DNA of 53,919 bases from positions 1 through 53,919 of the forward strand of contig NZ_CALYOY010000011.1 in assembly GCF_945269915.1 (NCBI RefSeq). The letters run 5' to 3'. Within the stretch, counting starts at the first letter, position 1. Every line of letters begins with the position of its first letter. The notes below the pieces were generated by a model. It was given only the letters and a program-made list of their open reading frames with translations. It was not told the origin of the DNA and did not search any database. The position numbers and the translations under genes were made by a program. Below are positions 37,614 through 46,889 of this stretch, in pieces. This stretch comes from an uncultured Bifidobacterium sp. (GTDB lineage: Bacteria > Actinomycetota > Actinomycetes > Actinomycetales > Bifidobacteriaceae).

Positions 37614-37643
37614 GACCCTCCTTGCAGGTTGTGTCCTGAACCT

Positions 37644-38393
37644 CTACTCGACGCGACCCTTCCGGGCCGAACCGCCTGTTCCGAATCTGGTGTGCGCGGC
37701 GATGATGCCCATGGCCTTCTCGCGGTTGTAGTCGCCTGAGTCGAACATCGTGGCCCCGTCCTCGCGCAGCCCGTCCACCGTGATGGTCCCGATCATCAGG
37801 TCCTCCACGAAGTCGGGCGTGGAGGCAAAGAGCATGGGAGGCGCAAAGGTCTGCCCGGACTGACCGTTGATCCAGAGGGTCACCTCGAGCTTGTCTGCCC
37901 TGTTGACGGCCAGGATGGCGCTGAGCCCGGAAACGACCGTTGTCAGGTCGCGGATGGCTGTCTCGGGCCCGTCCCCGTCCAGGTTGCGCAGAACGGCCAC
38001 GGCACCCTCACGGGCCTGGATGCACCAGGCGGAAATGTCAGAAAGCTGGCAGAAGGCAGCCAGAAGTTCGGCCGAGGCCAGACGGGTCACCATGACGGCC
38101 GCCTTGGCCCGGTTACCGATCAGACCCTCAAGTTCCTGATCAAAGTCGGAGGACGCCCCTTCAGCCTCCCTCAGCCCCGCCGCAGACCCGTCGGCGGACT
38201 CGGGATGCGTGGCGGGATCAGGTTGCGTCCCATCCCCGGAATCCTCATCGGAGTCCCCGCTGCCCTGGCCCTGGTCCTCGCTGAACTCGGCCTCGAAACC
38301 GGCCATGGCCTGTTCGATCTCCTCGTCGCTCAGATGATGGCCCGAATCCGGCAGACCCTCGTTCCTCCGGTCCTTGTTCTCGTCGGCACTCAT
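37644..38393 (-). CDS. Uncharacterised protein encoded inside the his operon
   Basis: The first 90 residues are acidic, rich in Asp, Glu, Gly and Ser, probably disordered; residues from about 90 to 249 look like a compact alpha/beta domain with [17 protein letters not shown] and [16 protein letters not shown]. No catalytic motif or membrane segment is seen. Its ATG overlaps the hisB stop by four bases (ATGA), so it is coupled to the his operon. I do not recognise a family; a regulatory or assembly role in histidine synthesis is a guess from position. The frame opens further upstream only as antisense of hisB. Confidence 0.8.
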   Translation of the reverse strand: MSADENKDRRNEGLPDSGHHLSDEEIEQAMAGFEAEFSEDQGQGSGDSDEDSGDGTQPDPATHPESADGSAAGLREAEGASSDFDQELEGLIGNRAKAAVMVTRLASAELLAAFCQLSDISAWCIQAREGAVAVLRNLDGDGPETAIRDLTTVVSGLSAILAVNRADKLEVTLWINGQSGQTFAPPMLFASTPDFVEDLMIGTITVDGLREDGATMFDSGDYNREKAMGIIAAHTRFGTGGSARKGRVE

Positions 38394-38992
38394 AGCGACC
38401 CCTTGGTGCTGGGAATGCCCTCCACCCTGGGATCGGGCTCGACCGCGAAGCGCAGGGCCCGGGCCAGGGCCTTGAACTCGGCCTCGGCGATGTGGTGGGG
38501 GTCCCGCCCGGCCAGGAGGGTCAGGTGGAGGCAGATGCCGGCGTGCATGGCGATGGACTCCATGACATGCCTGACCAGGGAACCGGTGAAATGCCCGCCG
38601 ATCATGGCGTATTCGAATCCCTGGGGTTCCCCGGTGCACACCGCGTAGGGCCTGCCGGAGATGTCGACCACGGCACGGGCCAGGGCCTCATCCAGGGGGA
38701 CGGTGGCATCGGCGAACCGCCTGATGCCACGCTTGTCGCCGAGGGCCCGGGCCAGGGCCTCACCGAAGACGATGGCCACATCCTCGACCGTGTGGTGGAC
38801 ATCGATCGGGGTGTCCCCGCTGGCCTCGATGGTCAGGTCGATCAGTGAGTGCCTGCCCAGGGCCGTCATCATGTGGTCATAAAAGGGAACCGAAGTATCG
38901 ATATCGGTCACCCCGGTACCGTCCAGGTCCAGGCTCAGACTCACCTTGGATTCGCTGGTCTGGCGGGTGATGGTGGCTGTTCTGCCTGCCAT
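38390..38992 (-). CDS. hisB: Imidazoleglycerol-phosphate dehydratase
   Basis: HisB removes water from IGP to give imidazole acetol phosphate. The Mn-binding histidine motifs [10 protein letters not shown] and [17 protein letters not shown] are intact, and the early [13 protein letters not shown] motif is present. The ATG at 38992, with AGGAG close upstream, gives 200 residues, the normal size for the monofunctional enzyme (no HisN-type phosphatase domain). It follows hisC by 136 bp, the only sizeable gap inside the his operon. Confidence 0.95.
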   Translation of the reverse strand: MAGRTATITRQTSESKVSLSLDLDGTGVTDIDTSVPFYDHMMTALGRHSLIDLTIEASGDTPIDVHHTVEDVAIVFGEALARALGDKRGIRRFADATVPLDEALARAVVDISGRPYAVCTGEPQGFEYAMIGGHFTGSLVRHVMESIAMHAGICLHLTLLAGRDPHHIAEAEFKALARALRFAVEPDPRVEGIPSTKGSL

Positions 38993-39128
38993 TGTTGCTC
39001 CTCTGCTTTCTGCCGTGCGCACCGGCCCATCCCACGGACCCCATCGGCCCCTTCAGGGCCTGGCCCCATCCGGTCGTCAGGCGCGGCGTCTAGACCACAG
39101 CATAGCCGTGCCGCTGGTCCACCACCCC

Positions 39129-40277
39129 CTACGACCCTTCCAGGACCCCGACCAGGGTCTGGCGGAACCGTTCCATCTCAGCGTCAGTGCCCATGCAGAC
39201 ACGCAGATAGCCCTCGGGGCCAACGGCCCGGATCAGCACACCCTGGTCCTTCATGGCCTCGAAGATGGCATCTCGGTCCGGGAAGGTGCCGAAGAGGATG
39301 AAATTGGATGCCGATGGCACCACGGTCAGTGGTCGACCATGGTACTCCTGACCGGCCAGCCACTCGGCGGTCGCCCGGCGGGCCCTGCGGAGCTGGTCCA
39401 CCCGGGCCAGCTGGAGGTCCGTGTGCTCCAGGGCAGCCAGGGCGGCGGCCTGGGTGAGGGCACTCAGATGGTAGGGCATCCGGACGATGCGGACGGCATC
39501 GATGATTTCCCTTGATGCCGCAAGGTACCCCACTCTGGCACCGGCGAAGGCAAAGGCCTTGGACATGGTCCGGCTGACCGCCAGGTGGTCGTATCGACCG
39601 ATCAGGCTGACCGCGGAGGGGGTGCCCGGATCGCGGAACTCGATATAGGCCTCGTCCACCACCACGATGGGCCGGGCCTGTGGACCGGCTCCCGCCACCC
39701 GGATCTGGGAGCAGACCTCCAGGAGCCTGGTCAGATTCTCCATGGGGAGGGGGGTTCCGGTGGGATTGTTGGGGCTGGTGACCAGAACCATGGCGGGGCC
39801 CAGTGCCTTGATTCGTTCGATGGTGGTGTCCATGTCCAGGCTGAAATCAGACAGCCGGTGGGCCAGCTCCCAGTTGGTGAAGGTGTCCCTGGCGTACTCG
39901 GGGTACATGGAGTAGGTCGGATCGCAGCCCAGTACGGTCCTGCCCGGGCCCCCGAAGGCCTGGAAGAGCTGGAGCATGATCTCGTTGGATCCGTTGGCCG
40001 CCCAGACCTGCTCAGGCCCCAGGCAGGCCCGGGACTCCCCCTTCAGGTAGTCCGCCAAGGCCCGGCGCAGGTCCTCGTGCTCCCTGTCCGGGTATCGGTT
40101 GAGGCCGGGCGCGACCTTGCGGACGCGCCTGCAGATGGCCTCGACCACCTCCGGGTCCAGGGGATAGGGGTTCTCGTTGACGTTCAGACAGACGGGAACA
40201 TCAAGCTGGGGAGCACCATAGGGCTCCTCCCCGACCAGGTCCGAGCGGAGGGGCAGATCGGCGGGGATGGCACTCAC
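39129..40277 (-). CDS. hisC: Histidinol-phosphate aminotransferase
   Basis: HisC is a PLP-dependent aminotransferase that makes histidinol phosphate. The substrate/PLP motif LNVNENPYPL, SPNNPTGTPLP, VVDEAYIEF and the PLP lysine Lys240 in SRTMSKAFAFAGARVGY are all seen. At 382 residues it is normal. It overlaps the end of hisD by four bases and is the second gene of the his operon. Confidence 0.95.
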   Translation of the reverse strand: MSAIPADLPLRSDLVGEEPYGAPQLDVPVCLNVNENPYPLDPEVVEAICRRVRKVAPGLNRYPDREHEDLRRALADYLKGESRACLGPEQVWAANGSNEIMLQLFQAFGGPGRTVLGCDPTYSMYPEYARDTFTNWELAHRLSDFSLDMDTTIERIKALGPAMVLVTSPNNPTGTPLPMENLTRLLEVCSQIRVAGAGPQARPIVVVDEAYIEFRDPGTPSAVSLIGRYDHLAVSRTMSKAFAFAGARVGYLAASREIIDAVRIVRMPYHLSALTQAAALAALEHTDLQLARVDQLRRARRATAEWLAGQEYHGRPLTVVPSASNFILFGTFPDRDAIFEAMKDQGVLIRAVGPEGYLRVCMGTDAEMERFRQTLVGVLEGS

Positions 40278-41671
40278 CGCAGACCGGCCTTCTCTTCATT
40301 GGACTCCAGGTCGGCCTTGTCGTAGGGGTCATTCAGGAACCTGCTCAGGATGCACTCACCGTGGGCAGGCAGGTCCTCGGAGACAGCGAAATCGTTGATC
40401 TTGGCCGCTATGGGCTTGAGTCCCTCCCTGTCGTACTCGATGACCTCCACGGGCTTCATGAAGGTGTGGACGCCCAGGGCCACGTCGAACCGGGCCGTGC
40501 CGCCCGTGGGCAGGACGTGGTTGGACCCGGACATGTAGTCGCCCAGGGGCACCGGGGAGTAAGGACCGCGGAAGATGGCGCCGGCGTTGCGGATACGGTC
40601 GATGACCGGGTCGGGGTCGGCCGTCTGGATCTCCAGGTGCTCGGCGGCGTAGGCGTTGGCCACCGCGATGGACTGGTCGATCCCGTCGGTCAGGATGATT
40701 CTCGACTGGCTGCCGCCCAGGGAGGTACGAACCCGCTCGGCGTGCTCGGTCCGTGGCACCCTGTGCCCCAGGGCCTCCTGGACCCCCTGGGCCAGGTCCG
40801 GGCTGTCGGTGATCAGGACCGACCCGGCCAGCTCATCGTGCTCGGCCTGACCGATCAGGTCGGCCGCCACCCATTCGGGGTTGGCCTGGCCGTCGGCAAG
40901 GATGGCGATCTCGGTGGGTCCTGCCACCGCATCGATGCCCACCATGCCGGAGACCATCTGCTTGGCCGTGGCCACGAAGATGTTGCCCGGGCCGGTGATC
41001 TTATCGACCGGATCGCAGAGAATCTCCCCATCCTGGGGTTCGGAGCCCTTGGCCCCATAGGCGAACATGGCCACGGCCTGGGCCCCGCCCACGGCGTAGA
41101 CCTCGTCCACACCCAGGATGGCGCAGGTGGCCAGGATGATCGCCGCCGGAAGACCACGGGGGTCATCGGAAGAGGGAGGCGTGGCCACGGCCAGGGAGTC
41201 GACACCGGCCACCTGGGCAGGCACCGCATTCATGATGACCGATGAGGGATAGAGGGCCTTGCCACCAGGCACATAAAGTCCGACCCGCTCCACCGGGATC
41301 CACCGCTCGCTGACCCTGGCACCGGGGGCCAGGTCGGTGGCCATGGGTTCGGGCACCTGGGTGGTGCAGACCTTGCGAATGCGGGCGACGGACTCCTCGA
41401 TGGCATCCCTGACCCTGGGGTCCAGCCCCTCCAGGGCCTCCTGCATGGCCGAGGCGGGCACTCTCAGATCATGGGGACGCACATGGTCGAACTTCTCCTC
41501 CAGATCACGCAGGGCGGCGGCGCCCCGCTTACGTACCTGGTCCAGTATGGGCTGCACCTGGCTGCCGGCCTCGCGGGTGCCCATATCGGCCCTGGGCATG
41601 GCGGCGAGGAGTTGGGCGCGGGACATGATCTTCCCACGCAGGTCCATGGTTCTCATCATGAGGTTTGACAT
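40274..41671 (-). CDS. hisD: Histidinol dehydrogenase
   Basis: HisD performs the last two oxidations to histidine with NAD+ and Zn. Family blocks seen include YVPGGKALYPSSVIMN, the GPGNIFVATAK NAD-binding region, DAVAGPTEIAILAD, LIGQAEHDELA, the AEHLEIQ motif and SGSNHVLPTGGTARF near the C-terminus. The first ATG at 41671 has GAGG only one base upstream; the ATG eight codons later (before DLRGK) may be the real start. It heads the his operon, 83 bp after dnaE, with two inverted repeats upstream. Confidence 0.94.
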   Translation of the reverse strand: MSNLMMRTMDLRGKIMSRAQLLAAMPRADMGTREAGSQVQPILDQVRKRGAAALRDLEEKFDHVRPHDLRVPASAMQEALEGLDPRVRDAIEESVARIRKVCTTQVPEPMATDLAPGARVSERWIPVERVGLYVPGGKALYPSSVIMNAVPAQVAGVDSLAVATPPSSDDPRGLPAAIILATCAILGVDEVYAVGGAQAVAMFAYGAKGSEPQDGEILCDPVDKITGPGNIFVATAKQMVSGMVGIDAVAGPTEIAILADGQANPEWVAADLIGQAEHDELAGSVLITDSPDLAQGVQEALGHRVPRTEHAERVRTSLGGSQSRIILTDGIDQSIAVANAYAAEHLEIQTADPDPVIDRIRNAGAIFRGPYSPVPLGDYMSGSNHVLPTGGTARFDVALGVHTFMKPVEVIEYDREGLKPIAAKINDFAVSEDLPAHGECILSRFLNDPYDKADLESNEEKAGLR

Positions 41672-41696
41672 ACCTCGATGGTAGTGAACTTTTGTG

Positions 41697-41735
41697 TCAC
41701 CAACACGGGTGATTCGTCACCATCCCATATGGTGA
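41697..41735. promoter_or_regulatory. Two inverted repeats in front of hisD, candidate his operators
   Basis: TCACC-N6-GGTGA (41697-41712) and TCACCAT-N5-ATGGTGA (41717-41735) share the half-site TCACC and begin exactly 20 bp apart, two helical turns. They lie 26-64 bp upstream of the hisD start, inside the 83-bp gap after dnaE. The pattern is that of paired operators for a dimeric repressor. The regulator is not in the window. Confidence 0.65.
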
Positions 41736-41754
41736 GACGGTTCGGGGGTGAAAC

Positions 41755-44700
41755 CTAGGCGGACGGCAGGCAGGAGGGCCCGAAGACCGACTTGATCTCA
41801 GCCAGCATGGAGGTGTCGTGGGTGGTCCGGAACCCATCCCCGAAGGTCAGCATGCGCACGTTGCCCTTGTCGTCGGTCACGGCCAGTCTGACCTGACAGT
41901 ACCCGGGATGGGTCTTCAGAATCTGGGCCAGCCGTTGCATCCGTCCACGGTCCAGGGCGGTCCGCGGCAGCGTGATGGTCAGGGGCCTCTCGTCGGCCGA
42001 CTCCAGCATGGGGACCTCCATGTCGGTGACACGCAGGCTGGTCGCCTCGTCACGCAACTCCACCTGCCCCCGTACCCGGATGATCGAGTCCAGGGAGAGG
42101 TCATCGGCGTTGGCTTCGTATACTTTTCCGAAGAACATGCACTGTATCGAGGATTCCAGATCCTCGATGGTGATGATGGCCCAGGGGTTCCCTTTCTTGG
42201 AGACGCGCCTGTCGACCGCCGTGACCATACCGGCCAGGGTCACGGTCTGGTTGCCCATGGTGTTGGCCCGATTGAGCAGCTGGGCGATCGACATGTCCCT
42301 CATTCCGGCCAGGACAGAGGTCATCCCGCTCAGGGGATGGTCGGAGACATAGAGCCCCAGCATCTGCCGCTCGAAGTTGAGCTTGGTCGACTTGTCCCAC
42401 TCATCAATATCGGGGACGGTGACCTGGGCGTCTCCCAGGGCATCGGACTCGTCCTCTCCGTCACCGGTCTCGGCGAAGAGGTCGAACTGTCCTTCGGCCT
42501 GTTTGCGCTTGATGGGCATGACCTGGTAGATGGCCTCGTCATGGATCTGGAAGAGGGCCCTCCTGTTGGGGTCGATGCCGTCGAAGGCACCCCCCTTGAT
42601 CAAGGATTCCACGGTCCGCTTGTTGAGGACGTCCATGGGTGCCCGCTTGACGAAGTCGATGAAGTTGATGTACTTGCCCCGGGGGCCGGACCGCTCCTTG
42701 ACGATCTCCTCGACCGCCTTGGCACCCACATTGCGGACGGCCGCCAGGCCGAAGCGGACCACGTCGCCGACAGCGGAGTACTCCGCCACGGACTCGTTGA
42801 TGTCCGGCGGCAGAATCTGGATACCCATCCTCCGGGCCTCACCCAGGTAGAGGGCGGTCTTGTCCTTGTTGGTTCGCTCGTTCTCCAGGAGGGCGGCCAT
42901 GAACTCCACCGGGTAATGGGTCTTCAGGTAGGCGGTCCAGTATGCGATCAGGGCGTAGGCCGCGGAGTGGGCCTTGTTGAAGGCATACCCAGAGAAGGGT
43001 ACCAGGACGTCCCAGACGGCCTGAGCCGCCTCCCGGGAGTAACCATGCTCCTTCATCCCCTCGAAGAAGGGAACCTGCTCCTTGGCCAGGACCTCGGGCT
43101 TCTTCTTGCCCATGGCTCGGCGGAGCACGTCCGCCCTGCCCAGGGAATAGCCCGCCAGGATTCGCGCCGCGGACTGGACCTGCTCCTGGTAGACGATCAG
43201 ACCGTAAGTCTCGTCCAGCACGGTCTTGAGGGGCTCGGCCACCTCGGGGTGGATGGGTTCGATCTTCTGCAGGCCATTCTTGCGCTTGGCGTAGTTGATG
43301 TGGGAATTCATATCCATGGGCCCCGGCCGGTAGAGGGCGATCAGGGCGGATATGTCGTTGAAGTTATCGGGCTTGAGCATCCTCAGGAGGGAACGCATCC
43401 CATCGCCATCGAGCTGGAAGACACCCAGGGTGTCGCCCCTGGCCAGGAGCTCGTAGGTCTCCTTGTCGTCCAGGGGGACCTTTTCGATGCTGATCGGGTC
43501 CTTCCCGTTCCGTTCGATGTTGTTGATCGTATCCCTGATGACCGAAAGGTTGGACAGCCCCAGGAAGTCCATCTTGACCAGGCCCAGGGTTTCGCAGGTA
43601 TGGTATTCGAAGGTGGTGGTCACCGTACCGTCGTTGCGCTCCATCAGGGGCGAGGTGTCGGTGATGGGGTTGGATGCCATGATGGTGGCGCAGGCGTGCA
43701 CACCGGTCTGGCGGATGATCCCCTCGATGCCCTTGGCCTCCTCGGTGATACGCTTCACGTCCGGGTTGGTCTCGTAGAGGTCGCGGAACTCCTTGGCCTC
43801 GGCGAACCGCTTGGAGGTGGGGTCGAAGATCTCCTTCAGGCTCATGTCCTTCCCGTTGGCGGAGGGGGGCAGGGCCTTGGTCACCTGGTCGCCCATGGCA
43901 TACTCGTAGTCCATGATCCTGGCAGAGTCCTTCAAGGCCTGCTTGGTCTTGATGGTGCCGTAGGTGACGCACTGGGCCACCTTGTCCGAGCCATACTTGT
44001 CGGCTACATACTCCAGGACCTTGGCCCTGCCGTCGGGGTCGAAATCGATATCGATATCAGGCAGGGAGACACGTTCCGGATTGAGGAAGCGTTCGAAGAT
44101 AAGGCCGTGCTTCAGAGGGTCCAGCTCCGTGATCCCCATGGCATAGGCAACCATGGAACCTGCGGCGGAACCGCGGCCCGGCCCCACCATGACCCCATGG
44201 TGCTTGGCCCAGTTGATGTAGTCGGAGACCACCAGGAAGTAGCCGGTGAACTGCATCTGGCAGATCACACCGCACTCGTAGTCGGCCTGGTGGGAAACCT
44301 CCTCGGGGATCCCATCCGGGTACCGGTTTTTCAGCCCCTCGTCCACTTTCCTCAGGAAGAGGGAGGTCTCGTCCCACCCCTCGGGGCAGTCGAACCGGGG
44401 CATGAAGGCCCCGTCCTCATGGTCGTCGAACATGACGTTGCAACGTTCGGCGATCTCCAGGGTGTTGTCGCAGGCTTCGGGGAAGTCCTTGAAGATCCGA
44501 CGCATCTCCTCGGCTGAGCGGATGTAGTAACCGGAGCCGCCGAACTTGAACCGTCCGGGGTCGGTCAGTCGGGAACCGGAGTTGATGCAGAGCAGGGCAT
44601 CCTGGGCCGAGGCATCCTCCTCACGAACATAGTGGGAGTCGTTGGTGGCCACCAGGGGGGCACCCAGCCGCTTGGCGATCTCCAGAAGGTCCTTGGTCAC

Positions 44701-45312
44701 CCGGCGCTCGATCTCCAGGCCGTGGTCCATCAGCTCGACGTAGTAGTTCTCCTTGCCGAAGATGTCCTGGAACTCCCCCGCCGCCCTCAAGGCCTCGTCG
44801 AACTGGCCCAGGCGCAACCGGGTCTGGACGATTCCCGAGGGGCAGCCGGTCGTGGCAATGACGCCCTGATGGTAGGTGGACAGGAGGTCCTTGTCCATAC
44901 GGGGCCACTTGCCCACCAAACCCTCCAGGTTGGCCACCGATGAGGCCTTGATCAGGTTGACCAGCCCCTGGTCGTCACTGGCCAGGAGGGTCATATGGGT
45001 GATGAAACCACCGCCGGAGACGTCATCGGAACGCTGCTCCTCGGTGCCCCAGTGGACCCTGGTCTTGTCCTGACGGGCCGTTTCGGGGGTCACGTAGGCC
45101 TCGATGCCGATGATGGGTTTGATACCCGCATCCACGGCTGTCCGCCACATCTCATAGGCACCGTGCATGTTGCCATGGTCCGTGATGGCCACGGCAGGCT
45201 GGCCCTGGGCCTTGACCTCGGAAACCAGATCGGGGATCTTTGAAGCCCCATCCAGGGTGGAATAGTGGGTATGGGTATGCAGGTGGACGAAGTTCGACTG
45301 GGAAGAGGACAT
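41755..45312 (-). CDS. dnaE: DNA polymerase III alpha subunit
   Basis: DnaE is the replicative polymerase. The N-terminal PHP domain has HLHTHTHYSTLDGA and ITDHGNMHG with its histidines present, so PHP-type proofreading is plausible, as in mycobacterial DnaE1. The palm motif appears as PDIDIDFDPDGR, the fingers/thumb region follows, and the C-terminus has the helix-hairpin-helix region and an OB domain (LAGMVTAVDRRVSKKGNPW). The open frame begins 71 codons earlier, but the ATG at 45312 fits the family start (1185 residues). GGAG lies only three bases upstream, an odd spacing. Confidence 0.96.
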   Translation of the reverse strand: MSSSQSNFVHLHTHTHYSTLDGASKIPDLVSEVKAQGQPAVAITDHGNMHGAYEMWRTAVDAGIKPIIGIEAYVTPETARQDKTRVHWGTEEQRSDDVSGGGFITHMTLLASDDQGLVNLIKASSVANLEGLVGKWPRMDKDLLSTYHQGVIATTGCPSGIVQTRLRLGQFDEALRAAGEFQDIFGKENYYVELMDHGLEIERRVTKDLLEIAKRLGAPLVATNDSHYVREEDASAQDALLCINSGSRLTDPGRFKFGGSGYYIRSAEEMRRIFKDFPEACDNTLEIAERCNVMFDDHEDGAFMPRFDCPEGWDETSLFLRKVDEGLKNRYPDGIPEEVSHQADYECGVICQMQFTGYFLVVSDYINWAKHHGVMVGPGRGSAAGSMVAYAMGITELDPLKHGLIFERFLNPERVSLPDIDIDFDPDGRAKVLEYVADKYGSDKVAQCVTYGTIKTKQALKDSARIMDYEYAMGDQVTKALPPSANGKDMSLKEIFDPTSKRFAEAKEFRDLYETNPDVKRITEEAKGIEGIIRQTGVHACATIMASNPITDTSPLMERNDGTVTTTFEYHTCETLGLVKMDFLGLSNLSVIRDTINNIERNGKDPISIEKVPLDDKETYELLARGDTLGVFQLDGDGMRSLLRMLKPDNFNDISALIALYRPGPMDMNSHINYAKRKNGLQKIEPIHPEVAEPLKTVLDETYGLIVYQEQVQSAARILAGYSLGRADVLRRAMGKKKPEVLAKEQVPFFEGMKEHGYSREAAQAVWDVLVPFSGYAFNKAHSAAYALIAYWTAYLKTHYPVEFMAALLENERTNKDKTALYLGEARRMGIQILPPDINESVAEYSAVGDVVRFGLAAVRNVGAKAVEEIVKERSGPRGKYINFIDFVKRAPMDVLNKRTVESLIKGGAFDGIDPNRRALFQIHDEAIYQVMPIKRKQAEGQFDLFAETGDGEDESDALGDAQVTVPDIDEWDKSTKLNFERQMLGLYVSDHPLSGMTSVLAGMRDMSIAQLLNRANTMGNQTVTLAGMVTAVDRRVSKKGNPWAIITIEDLESSIQCMFFGKVYEANADDLSLDSIIRVRGQVELRDEATSLRVTDMEVPMLESADERPLTITLPRTALDRGRMQRLAQILKTHPGYCQVRLAVTDDKGNVRMLTFGDGFRTTHDTSMLAEIKSVFGPSCLPSA

Positions 45313-45389
45313 ACACTCCAATCTAGCCGTCGCCCTGGCCGAATCGCCGCAGTCAGCTCCCTGCGTATACAGGTTGCCACCGGGGCCCG

Positions 45390-46319
45390 TCAGTCCTTGC
45401 GCTGGAGGCTTTCCTCCCGTTCCCGGTCCAGGGCCCGGCGTAGGTCGGCCGGGTAGGAGGAGACCACCTTGGTCCAGATGTGGGTGCGTGGATGTCGGAA
45501 TTCCAAGCGCATGGCGTGAAGCCACTGCCTGGTCAGGCCAAGACGTCCGGCCAGGTCGGGATTGGCCCCATACATGTGGTCACCGACCAGCGGATGGCCG
45601 ATGGATGAGAAGTGGACCCTGATCTGGTGGGTCCTGCCGGTCTCCAGGTTCACACTGACCAGGGTGCTGGAGCCGAAGCGCTCCATGACATCCCAGTGGG
45701 TGATGGCCTCCTTGCCGACCGGGGTGACCATGAAGCGGAAATCGGAGACCCTGGCCCGCCCGATCGGAGCCTCGATCGTCGCCTTGTCCTGGACCAGGTT
45801 GCCCTGGACCAGGGCGTGATAGATCTTGACCACCTCGTGGTGGGCGAACTGCCGGCGCATCTCCTTGTAGGCCAGGTCGGACTTGCAGACCAGCATGAGG
45901 CCGCTGGTACCCGCATCCAAACGGGAGACGATGCCCTGGCGATCCTGGGCCCCCATGGAGGTGATGTGGGTCCCCCGGTGGAGGAGGCTGCCCAGGACGG
46001 TCGGTCCGGTCCACCCCGCCGAAGGGTGGGCGGCCACACCGACCGGCTTGTCGACGACGACCACGTCCTCGTCCTCATAGACCACGGGCATGTCATCGGC
46101 CACCGGTTCCACCTCGTCAACGGGATCGGGCTGGTCCAGCTCGATCAGATCCCCGCTGAGCAGGGTGGAGGACTTGGTCACCTTCCGGCCCATGATCCGC
46201 ACCTGGCCGCCGACGATGAGTTCAGAAGCCTTGGCACGGGACATGCCCAGCATCTTGGACAGGGCCATGTCCAGACGTTTGCCCACCAGGGCATCAGGGG
46301 CCGGCAGGAGCTTGGTCAC
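45390..46319 (-). CDS. RluA-family pseudouridine synthase
   Basis: The enzyme converts uridine to pseudouridine in 23S rRNA (RluD/RluC type). An N-terminal S4 RNA-binding domain (about 12-60) is followed by the catalytic domain with Asp135 in VSRLDAGTSGLML and the ETGRTHQIRVH block. The GTG start at 46319 has GGGGGAG seven bases upstream and overlaps the lspA stop by four bases. Its 309 residues and position behind lspA match the common lspA-rluD arrangement, but the exact target uridines cannot be told. Confidence 0.93.
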   Translation of the reverse strand: MTKLLPAPDALVGKRLDMALSKMLGMSRAKASELIVGGQVRIMGRKVTKSSTLLSGDLIELDQPDPVDEVEPVADDMPVVYEDEDVVVVDKPVGVAAHPSAGWTGPTVLGSLLHRGTHITSMGAQDRQGIVSRLDAGTSGLMLVCKSDLAYKEMRRQFAHHEVVKIYHALVQGNLVQDKATIEAPIGRARVSDFRFMVTPVGKEAITHWDVMERFGSSTLVSVNLETGRTHQIRVHFSSIGHPLVGDHMYGANPDLAGRLGLTRQWLHAMRLEFRHPRTHIWTKVVSSYPADLRRALDREREESLQRKD

Positions 46320-46879
46320 AGTGCAGCTCCCCCGTGCTCCTCCCCAGCCGTCGTGTCGGCATCGGATTGCCTGGCAACGGCGACGGGGTTGAACCGCACT
46401 TCGGCCAGGATCAACAGGACGATGACCAGACCGGCCACGGTCAGATAGATGTCGGCGATATTGCCGACCGACCACCCGTAATCCAGGAAGTCGACCACCT
46501 TCCCGTTCAGGAAGCCGTCGGCATAGGCCACCCTGTCGATCAGGTTCCCCGCAGCCCCGGAGAAAGCCAGGGAGAGGGCCAGGGTCCAGGCCATGGATGT
46601 CGTTTTCAGAGCCAGGACGATGATGACCAGGCAGGCCACGACGGCGATGATCGAGATGACCCAGGTGGCCCGGGAACCCAGCCCCAGGGAGGCCCCTGGG
46701 TTACGCAGGAGTCTCAGGGTGACGAGGGAGCCCAGGAAGGGGTGGGTGGCGCCATCGGCCAGGACGATCCGCGCCAGGGCCTTGCTGACCTGGTCCAGGC
46801 CGATGGCCACTGCCGCCAGGCATGCAAAGACGGCCACGCGCTGGCGCAGCCGTCTGGATACGTGTCGTGAAGAGTTCAC
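46316..46879 (-). CDS. lspA: Lipoprotein signal peptidase
   Basis: LspA removes signal peptides from prolipoproteins in the membrane. Four transmembrane helices and the aspartyl dyad are present: Asp115 in GAAGNLIDRV and Asp143 in VGNIADIYL (usually NVADS/A). The NPGASLGLG loop matches the family. The start is GTG and no clear SD is seen, ten bases after wag31, so translation may rely on coupling. At 187 residues it is normal. Confidence 0.94.
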   Translation of the reverse strand: MNSSRHVSRRLRQRVAVFACLAAVAIGLDQVSKALARIVLADGATHPFLGSLVTLRLLRNPGASLGLGSRATWVISIIAVVACLVIIVLALKTTSMAWTLALSLAFSGAAGNLIDRVAYADGFLNGKVVDFLDYGWSVGNIADIYLTVAGLVIVLLILAEVRFNPVAVARQSDADTTAGEEHGGAAL

Positions 46880-46889
46880 AGCCGGATGC

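Noticed and set aside
41818-44517. 899-codon plus-strand open frame opposite dnaE
   Set aside because: It is antisense to a complete dnaE, and its translation is Gly/Val/His/Asp-biased low-complexity sequence typical of the complement of high-G+C codons.
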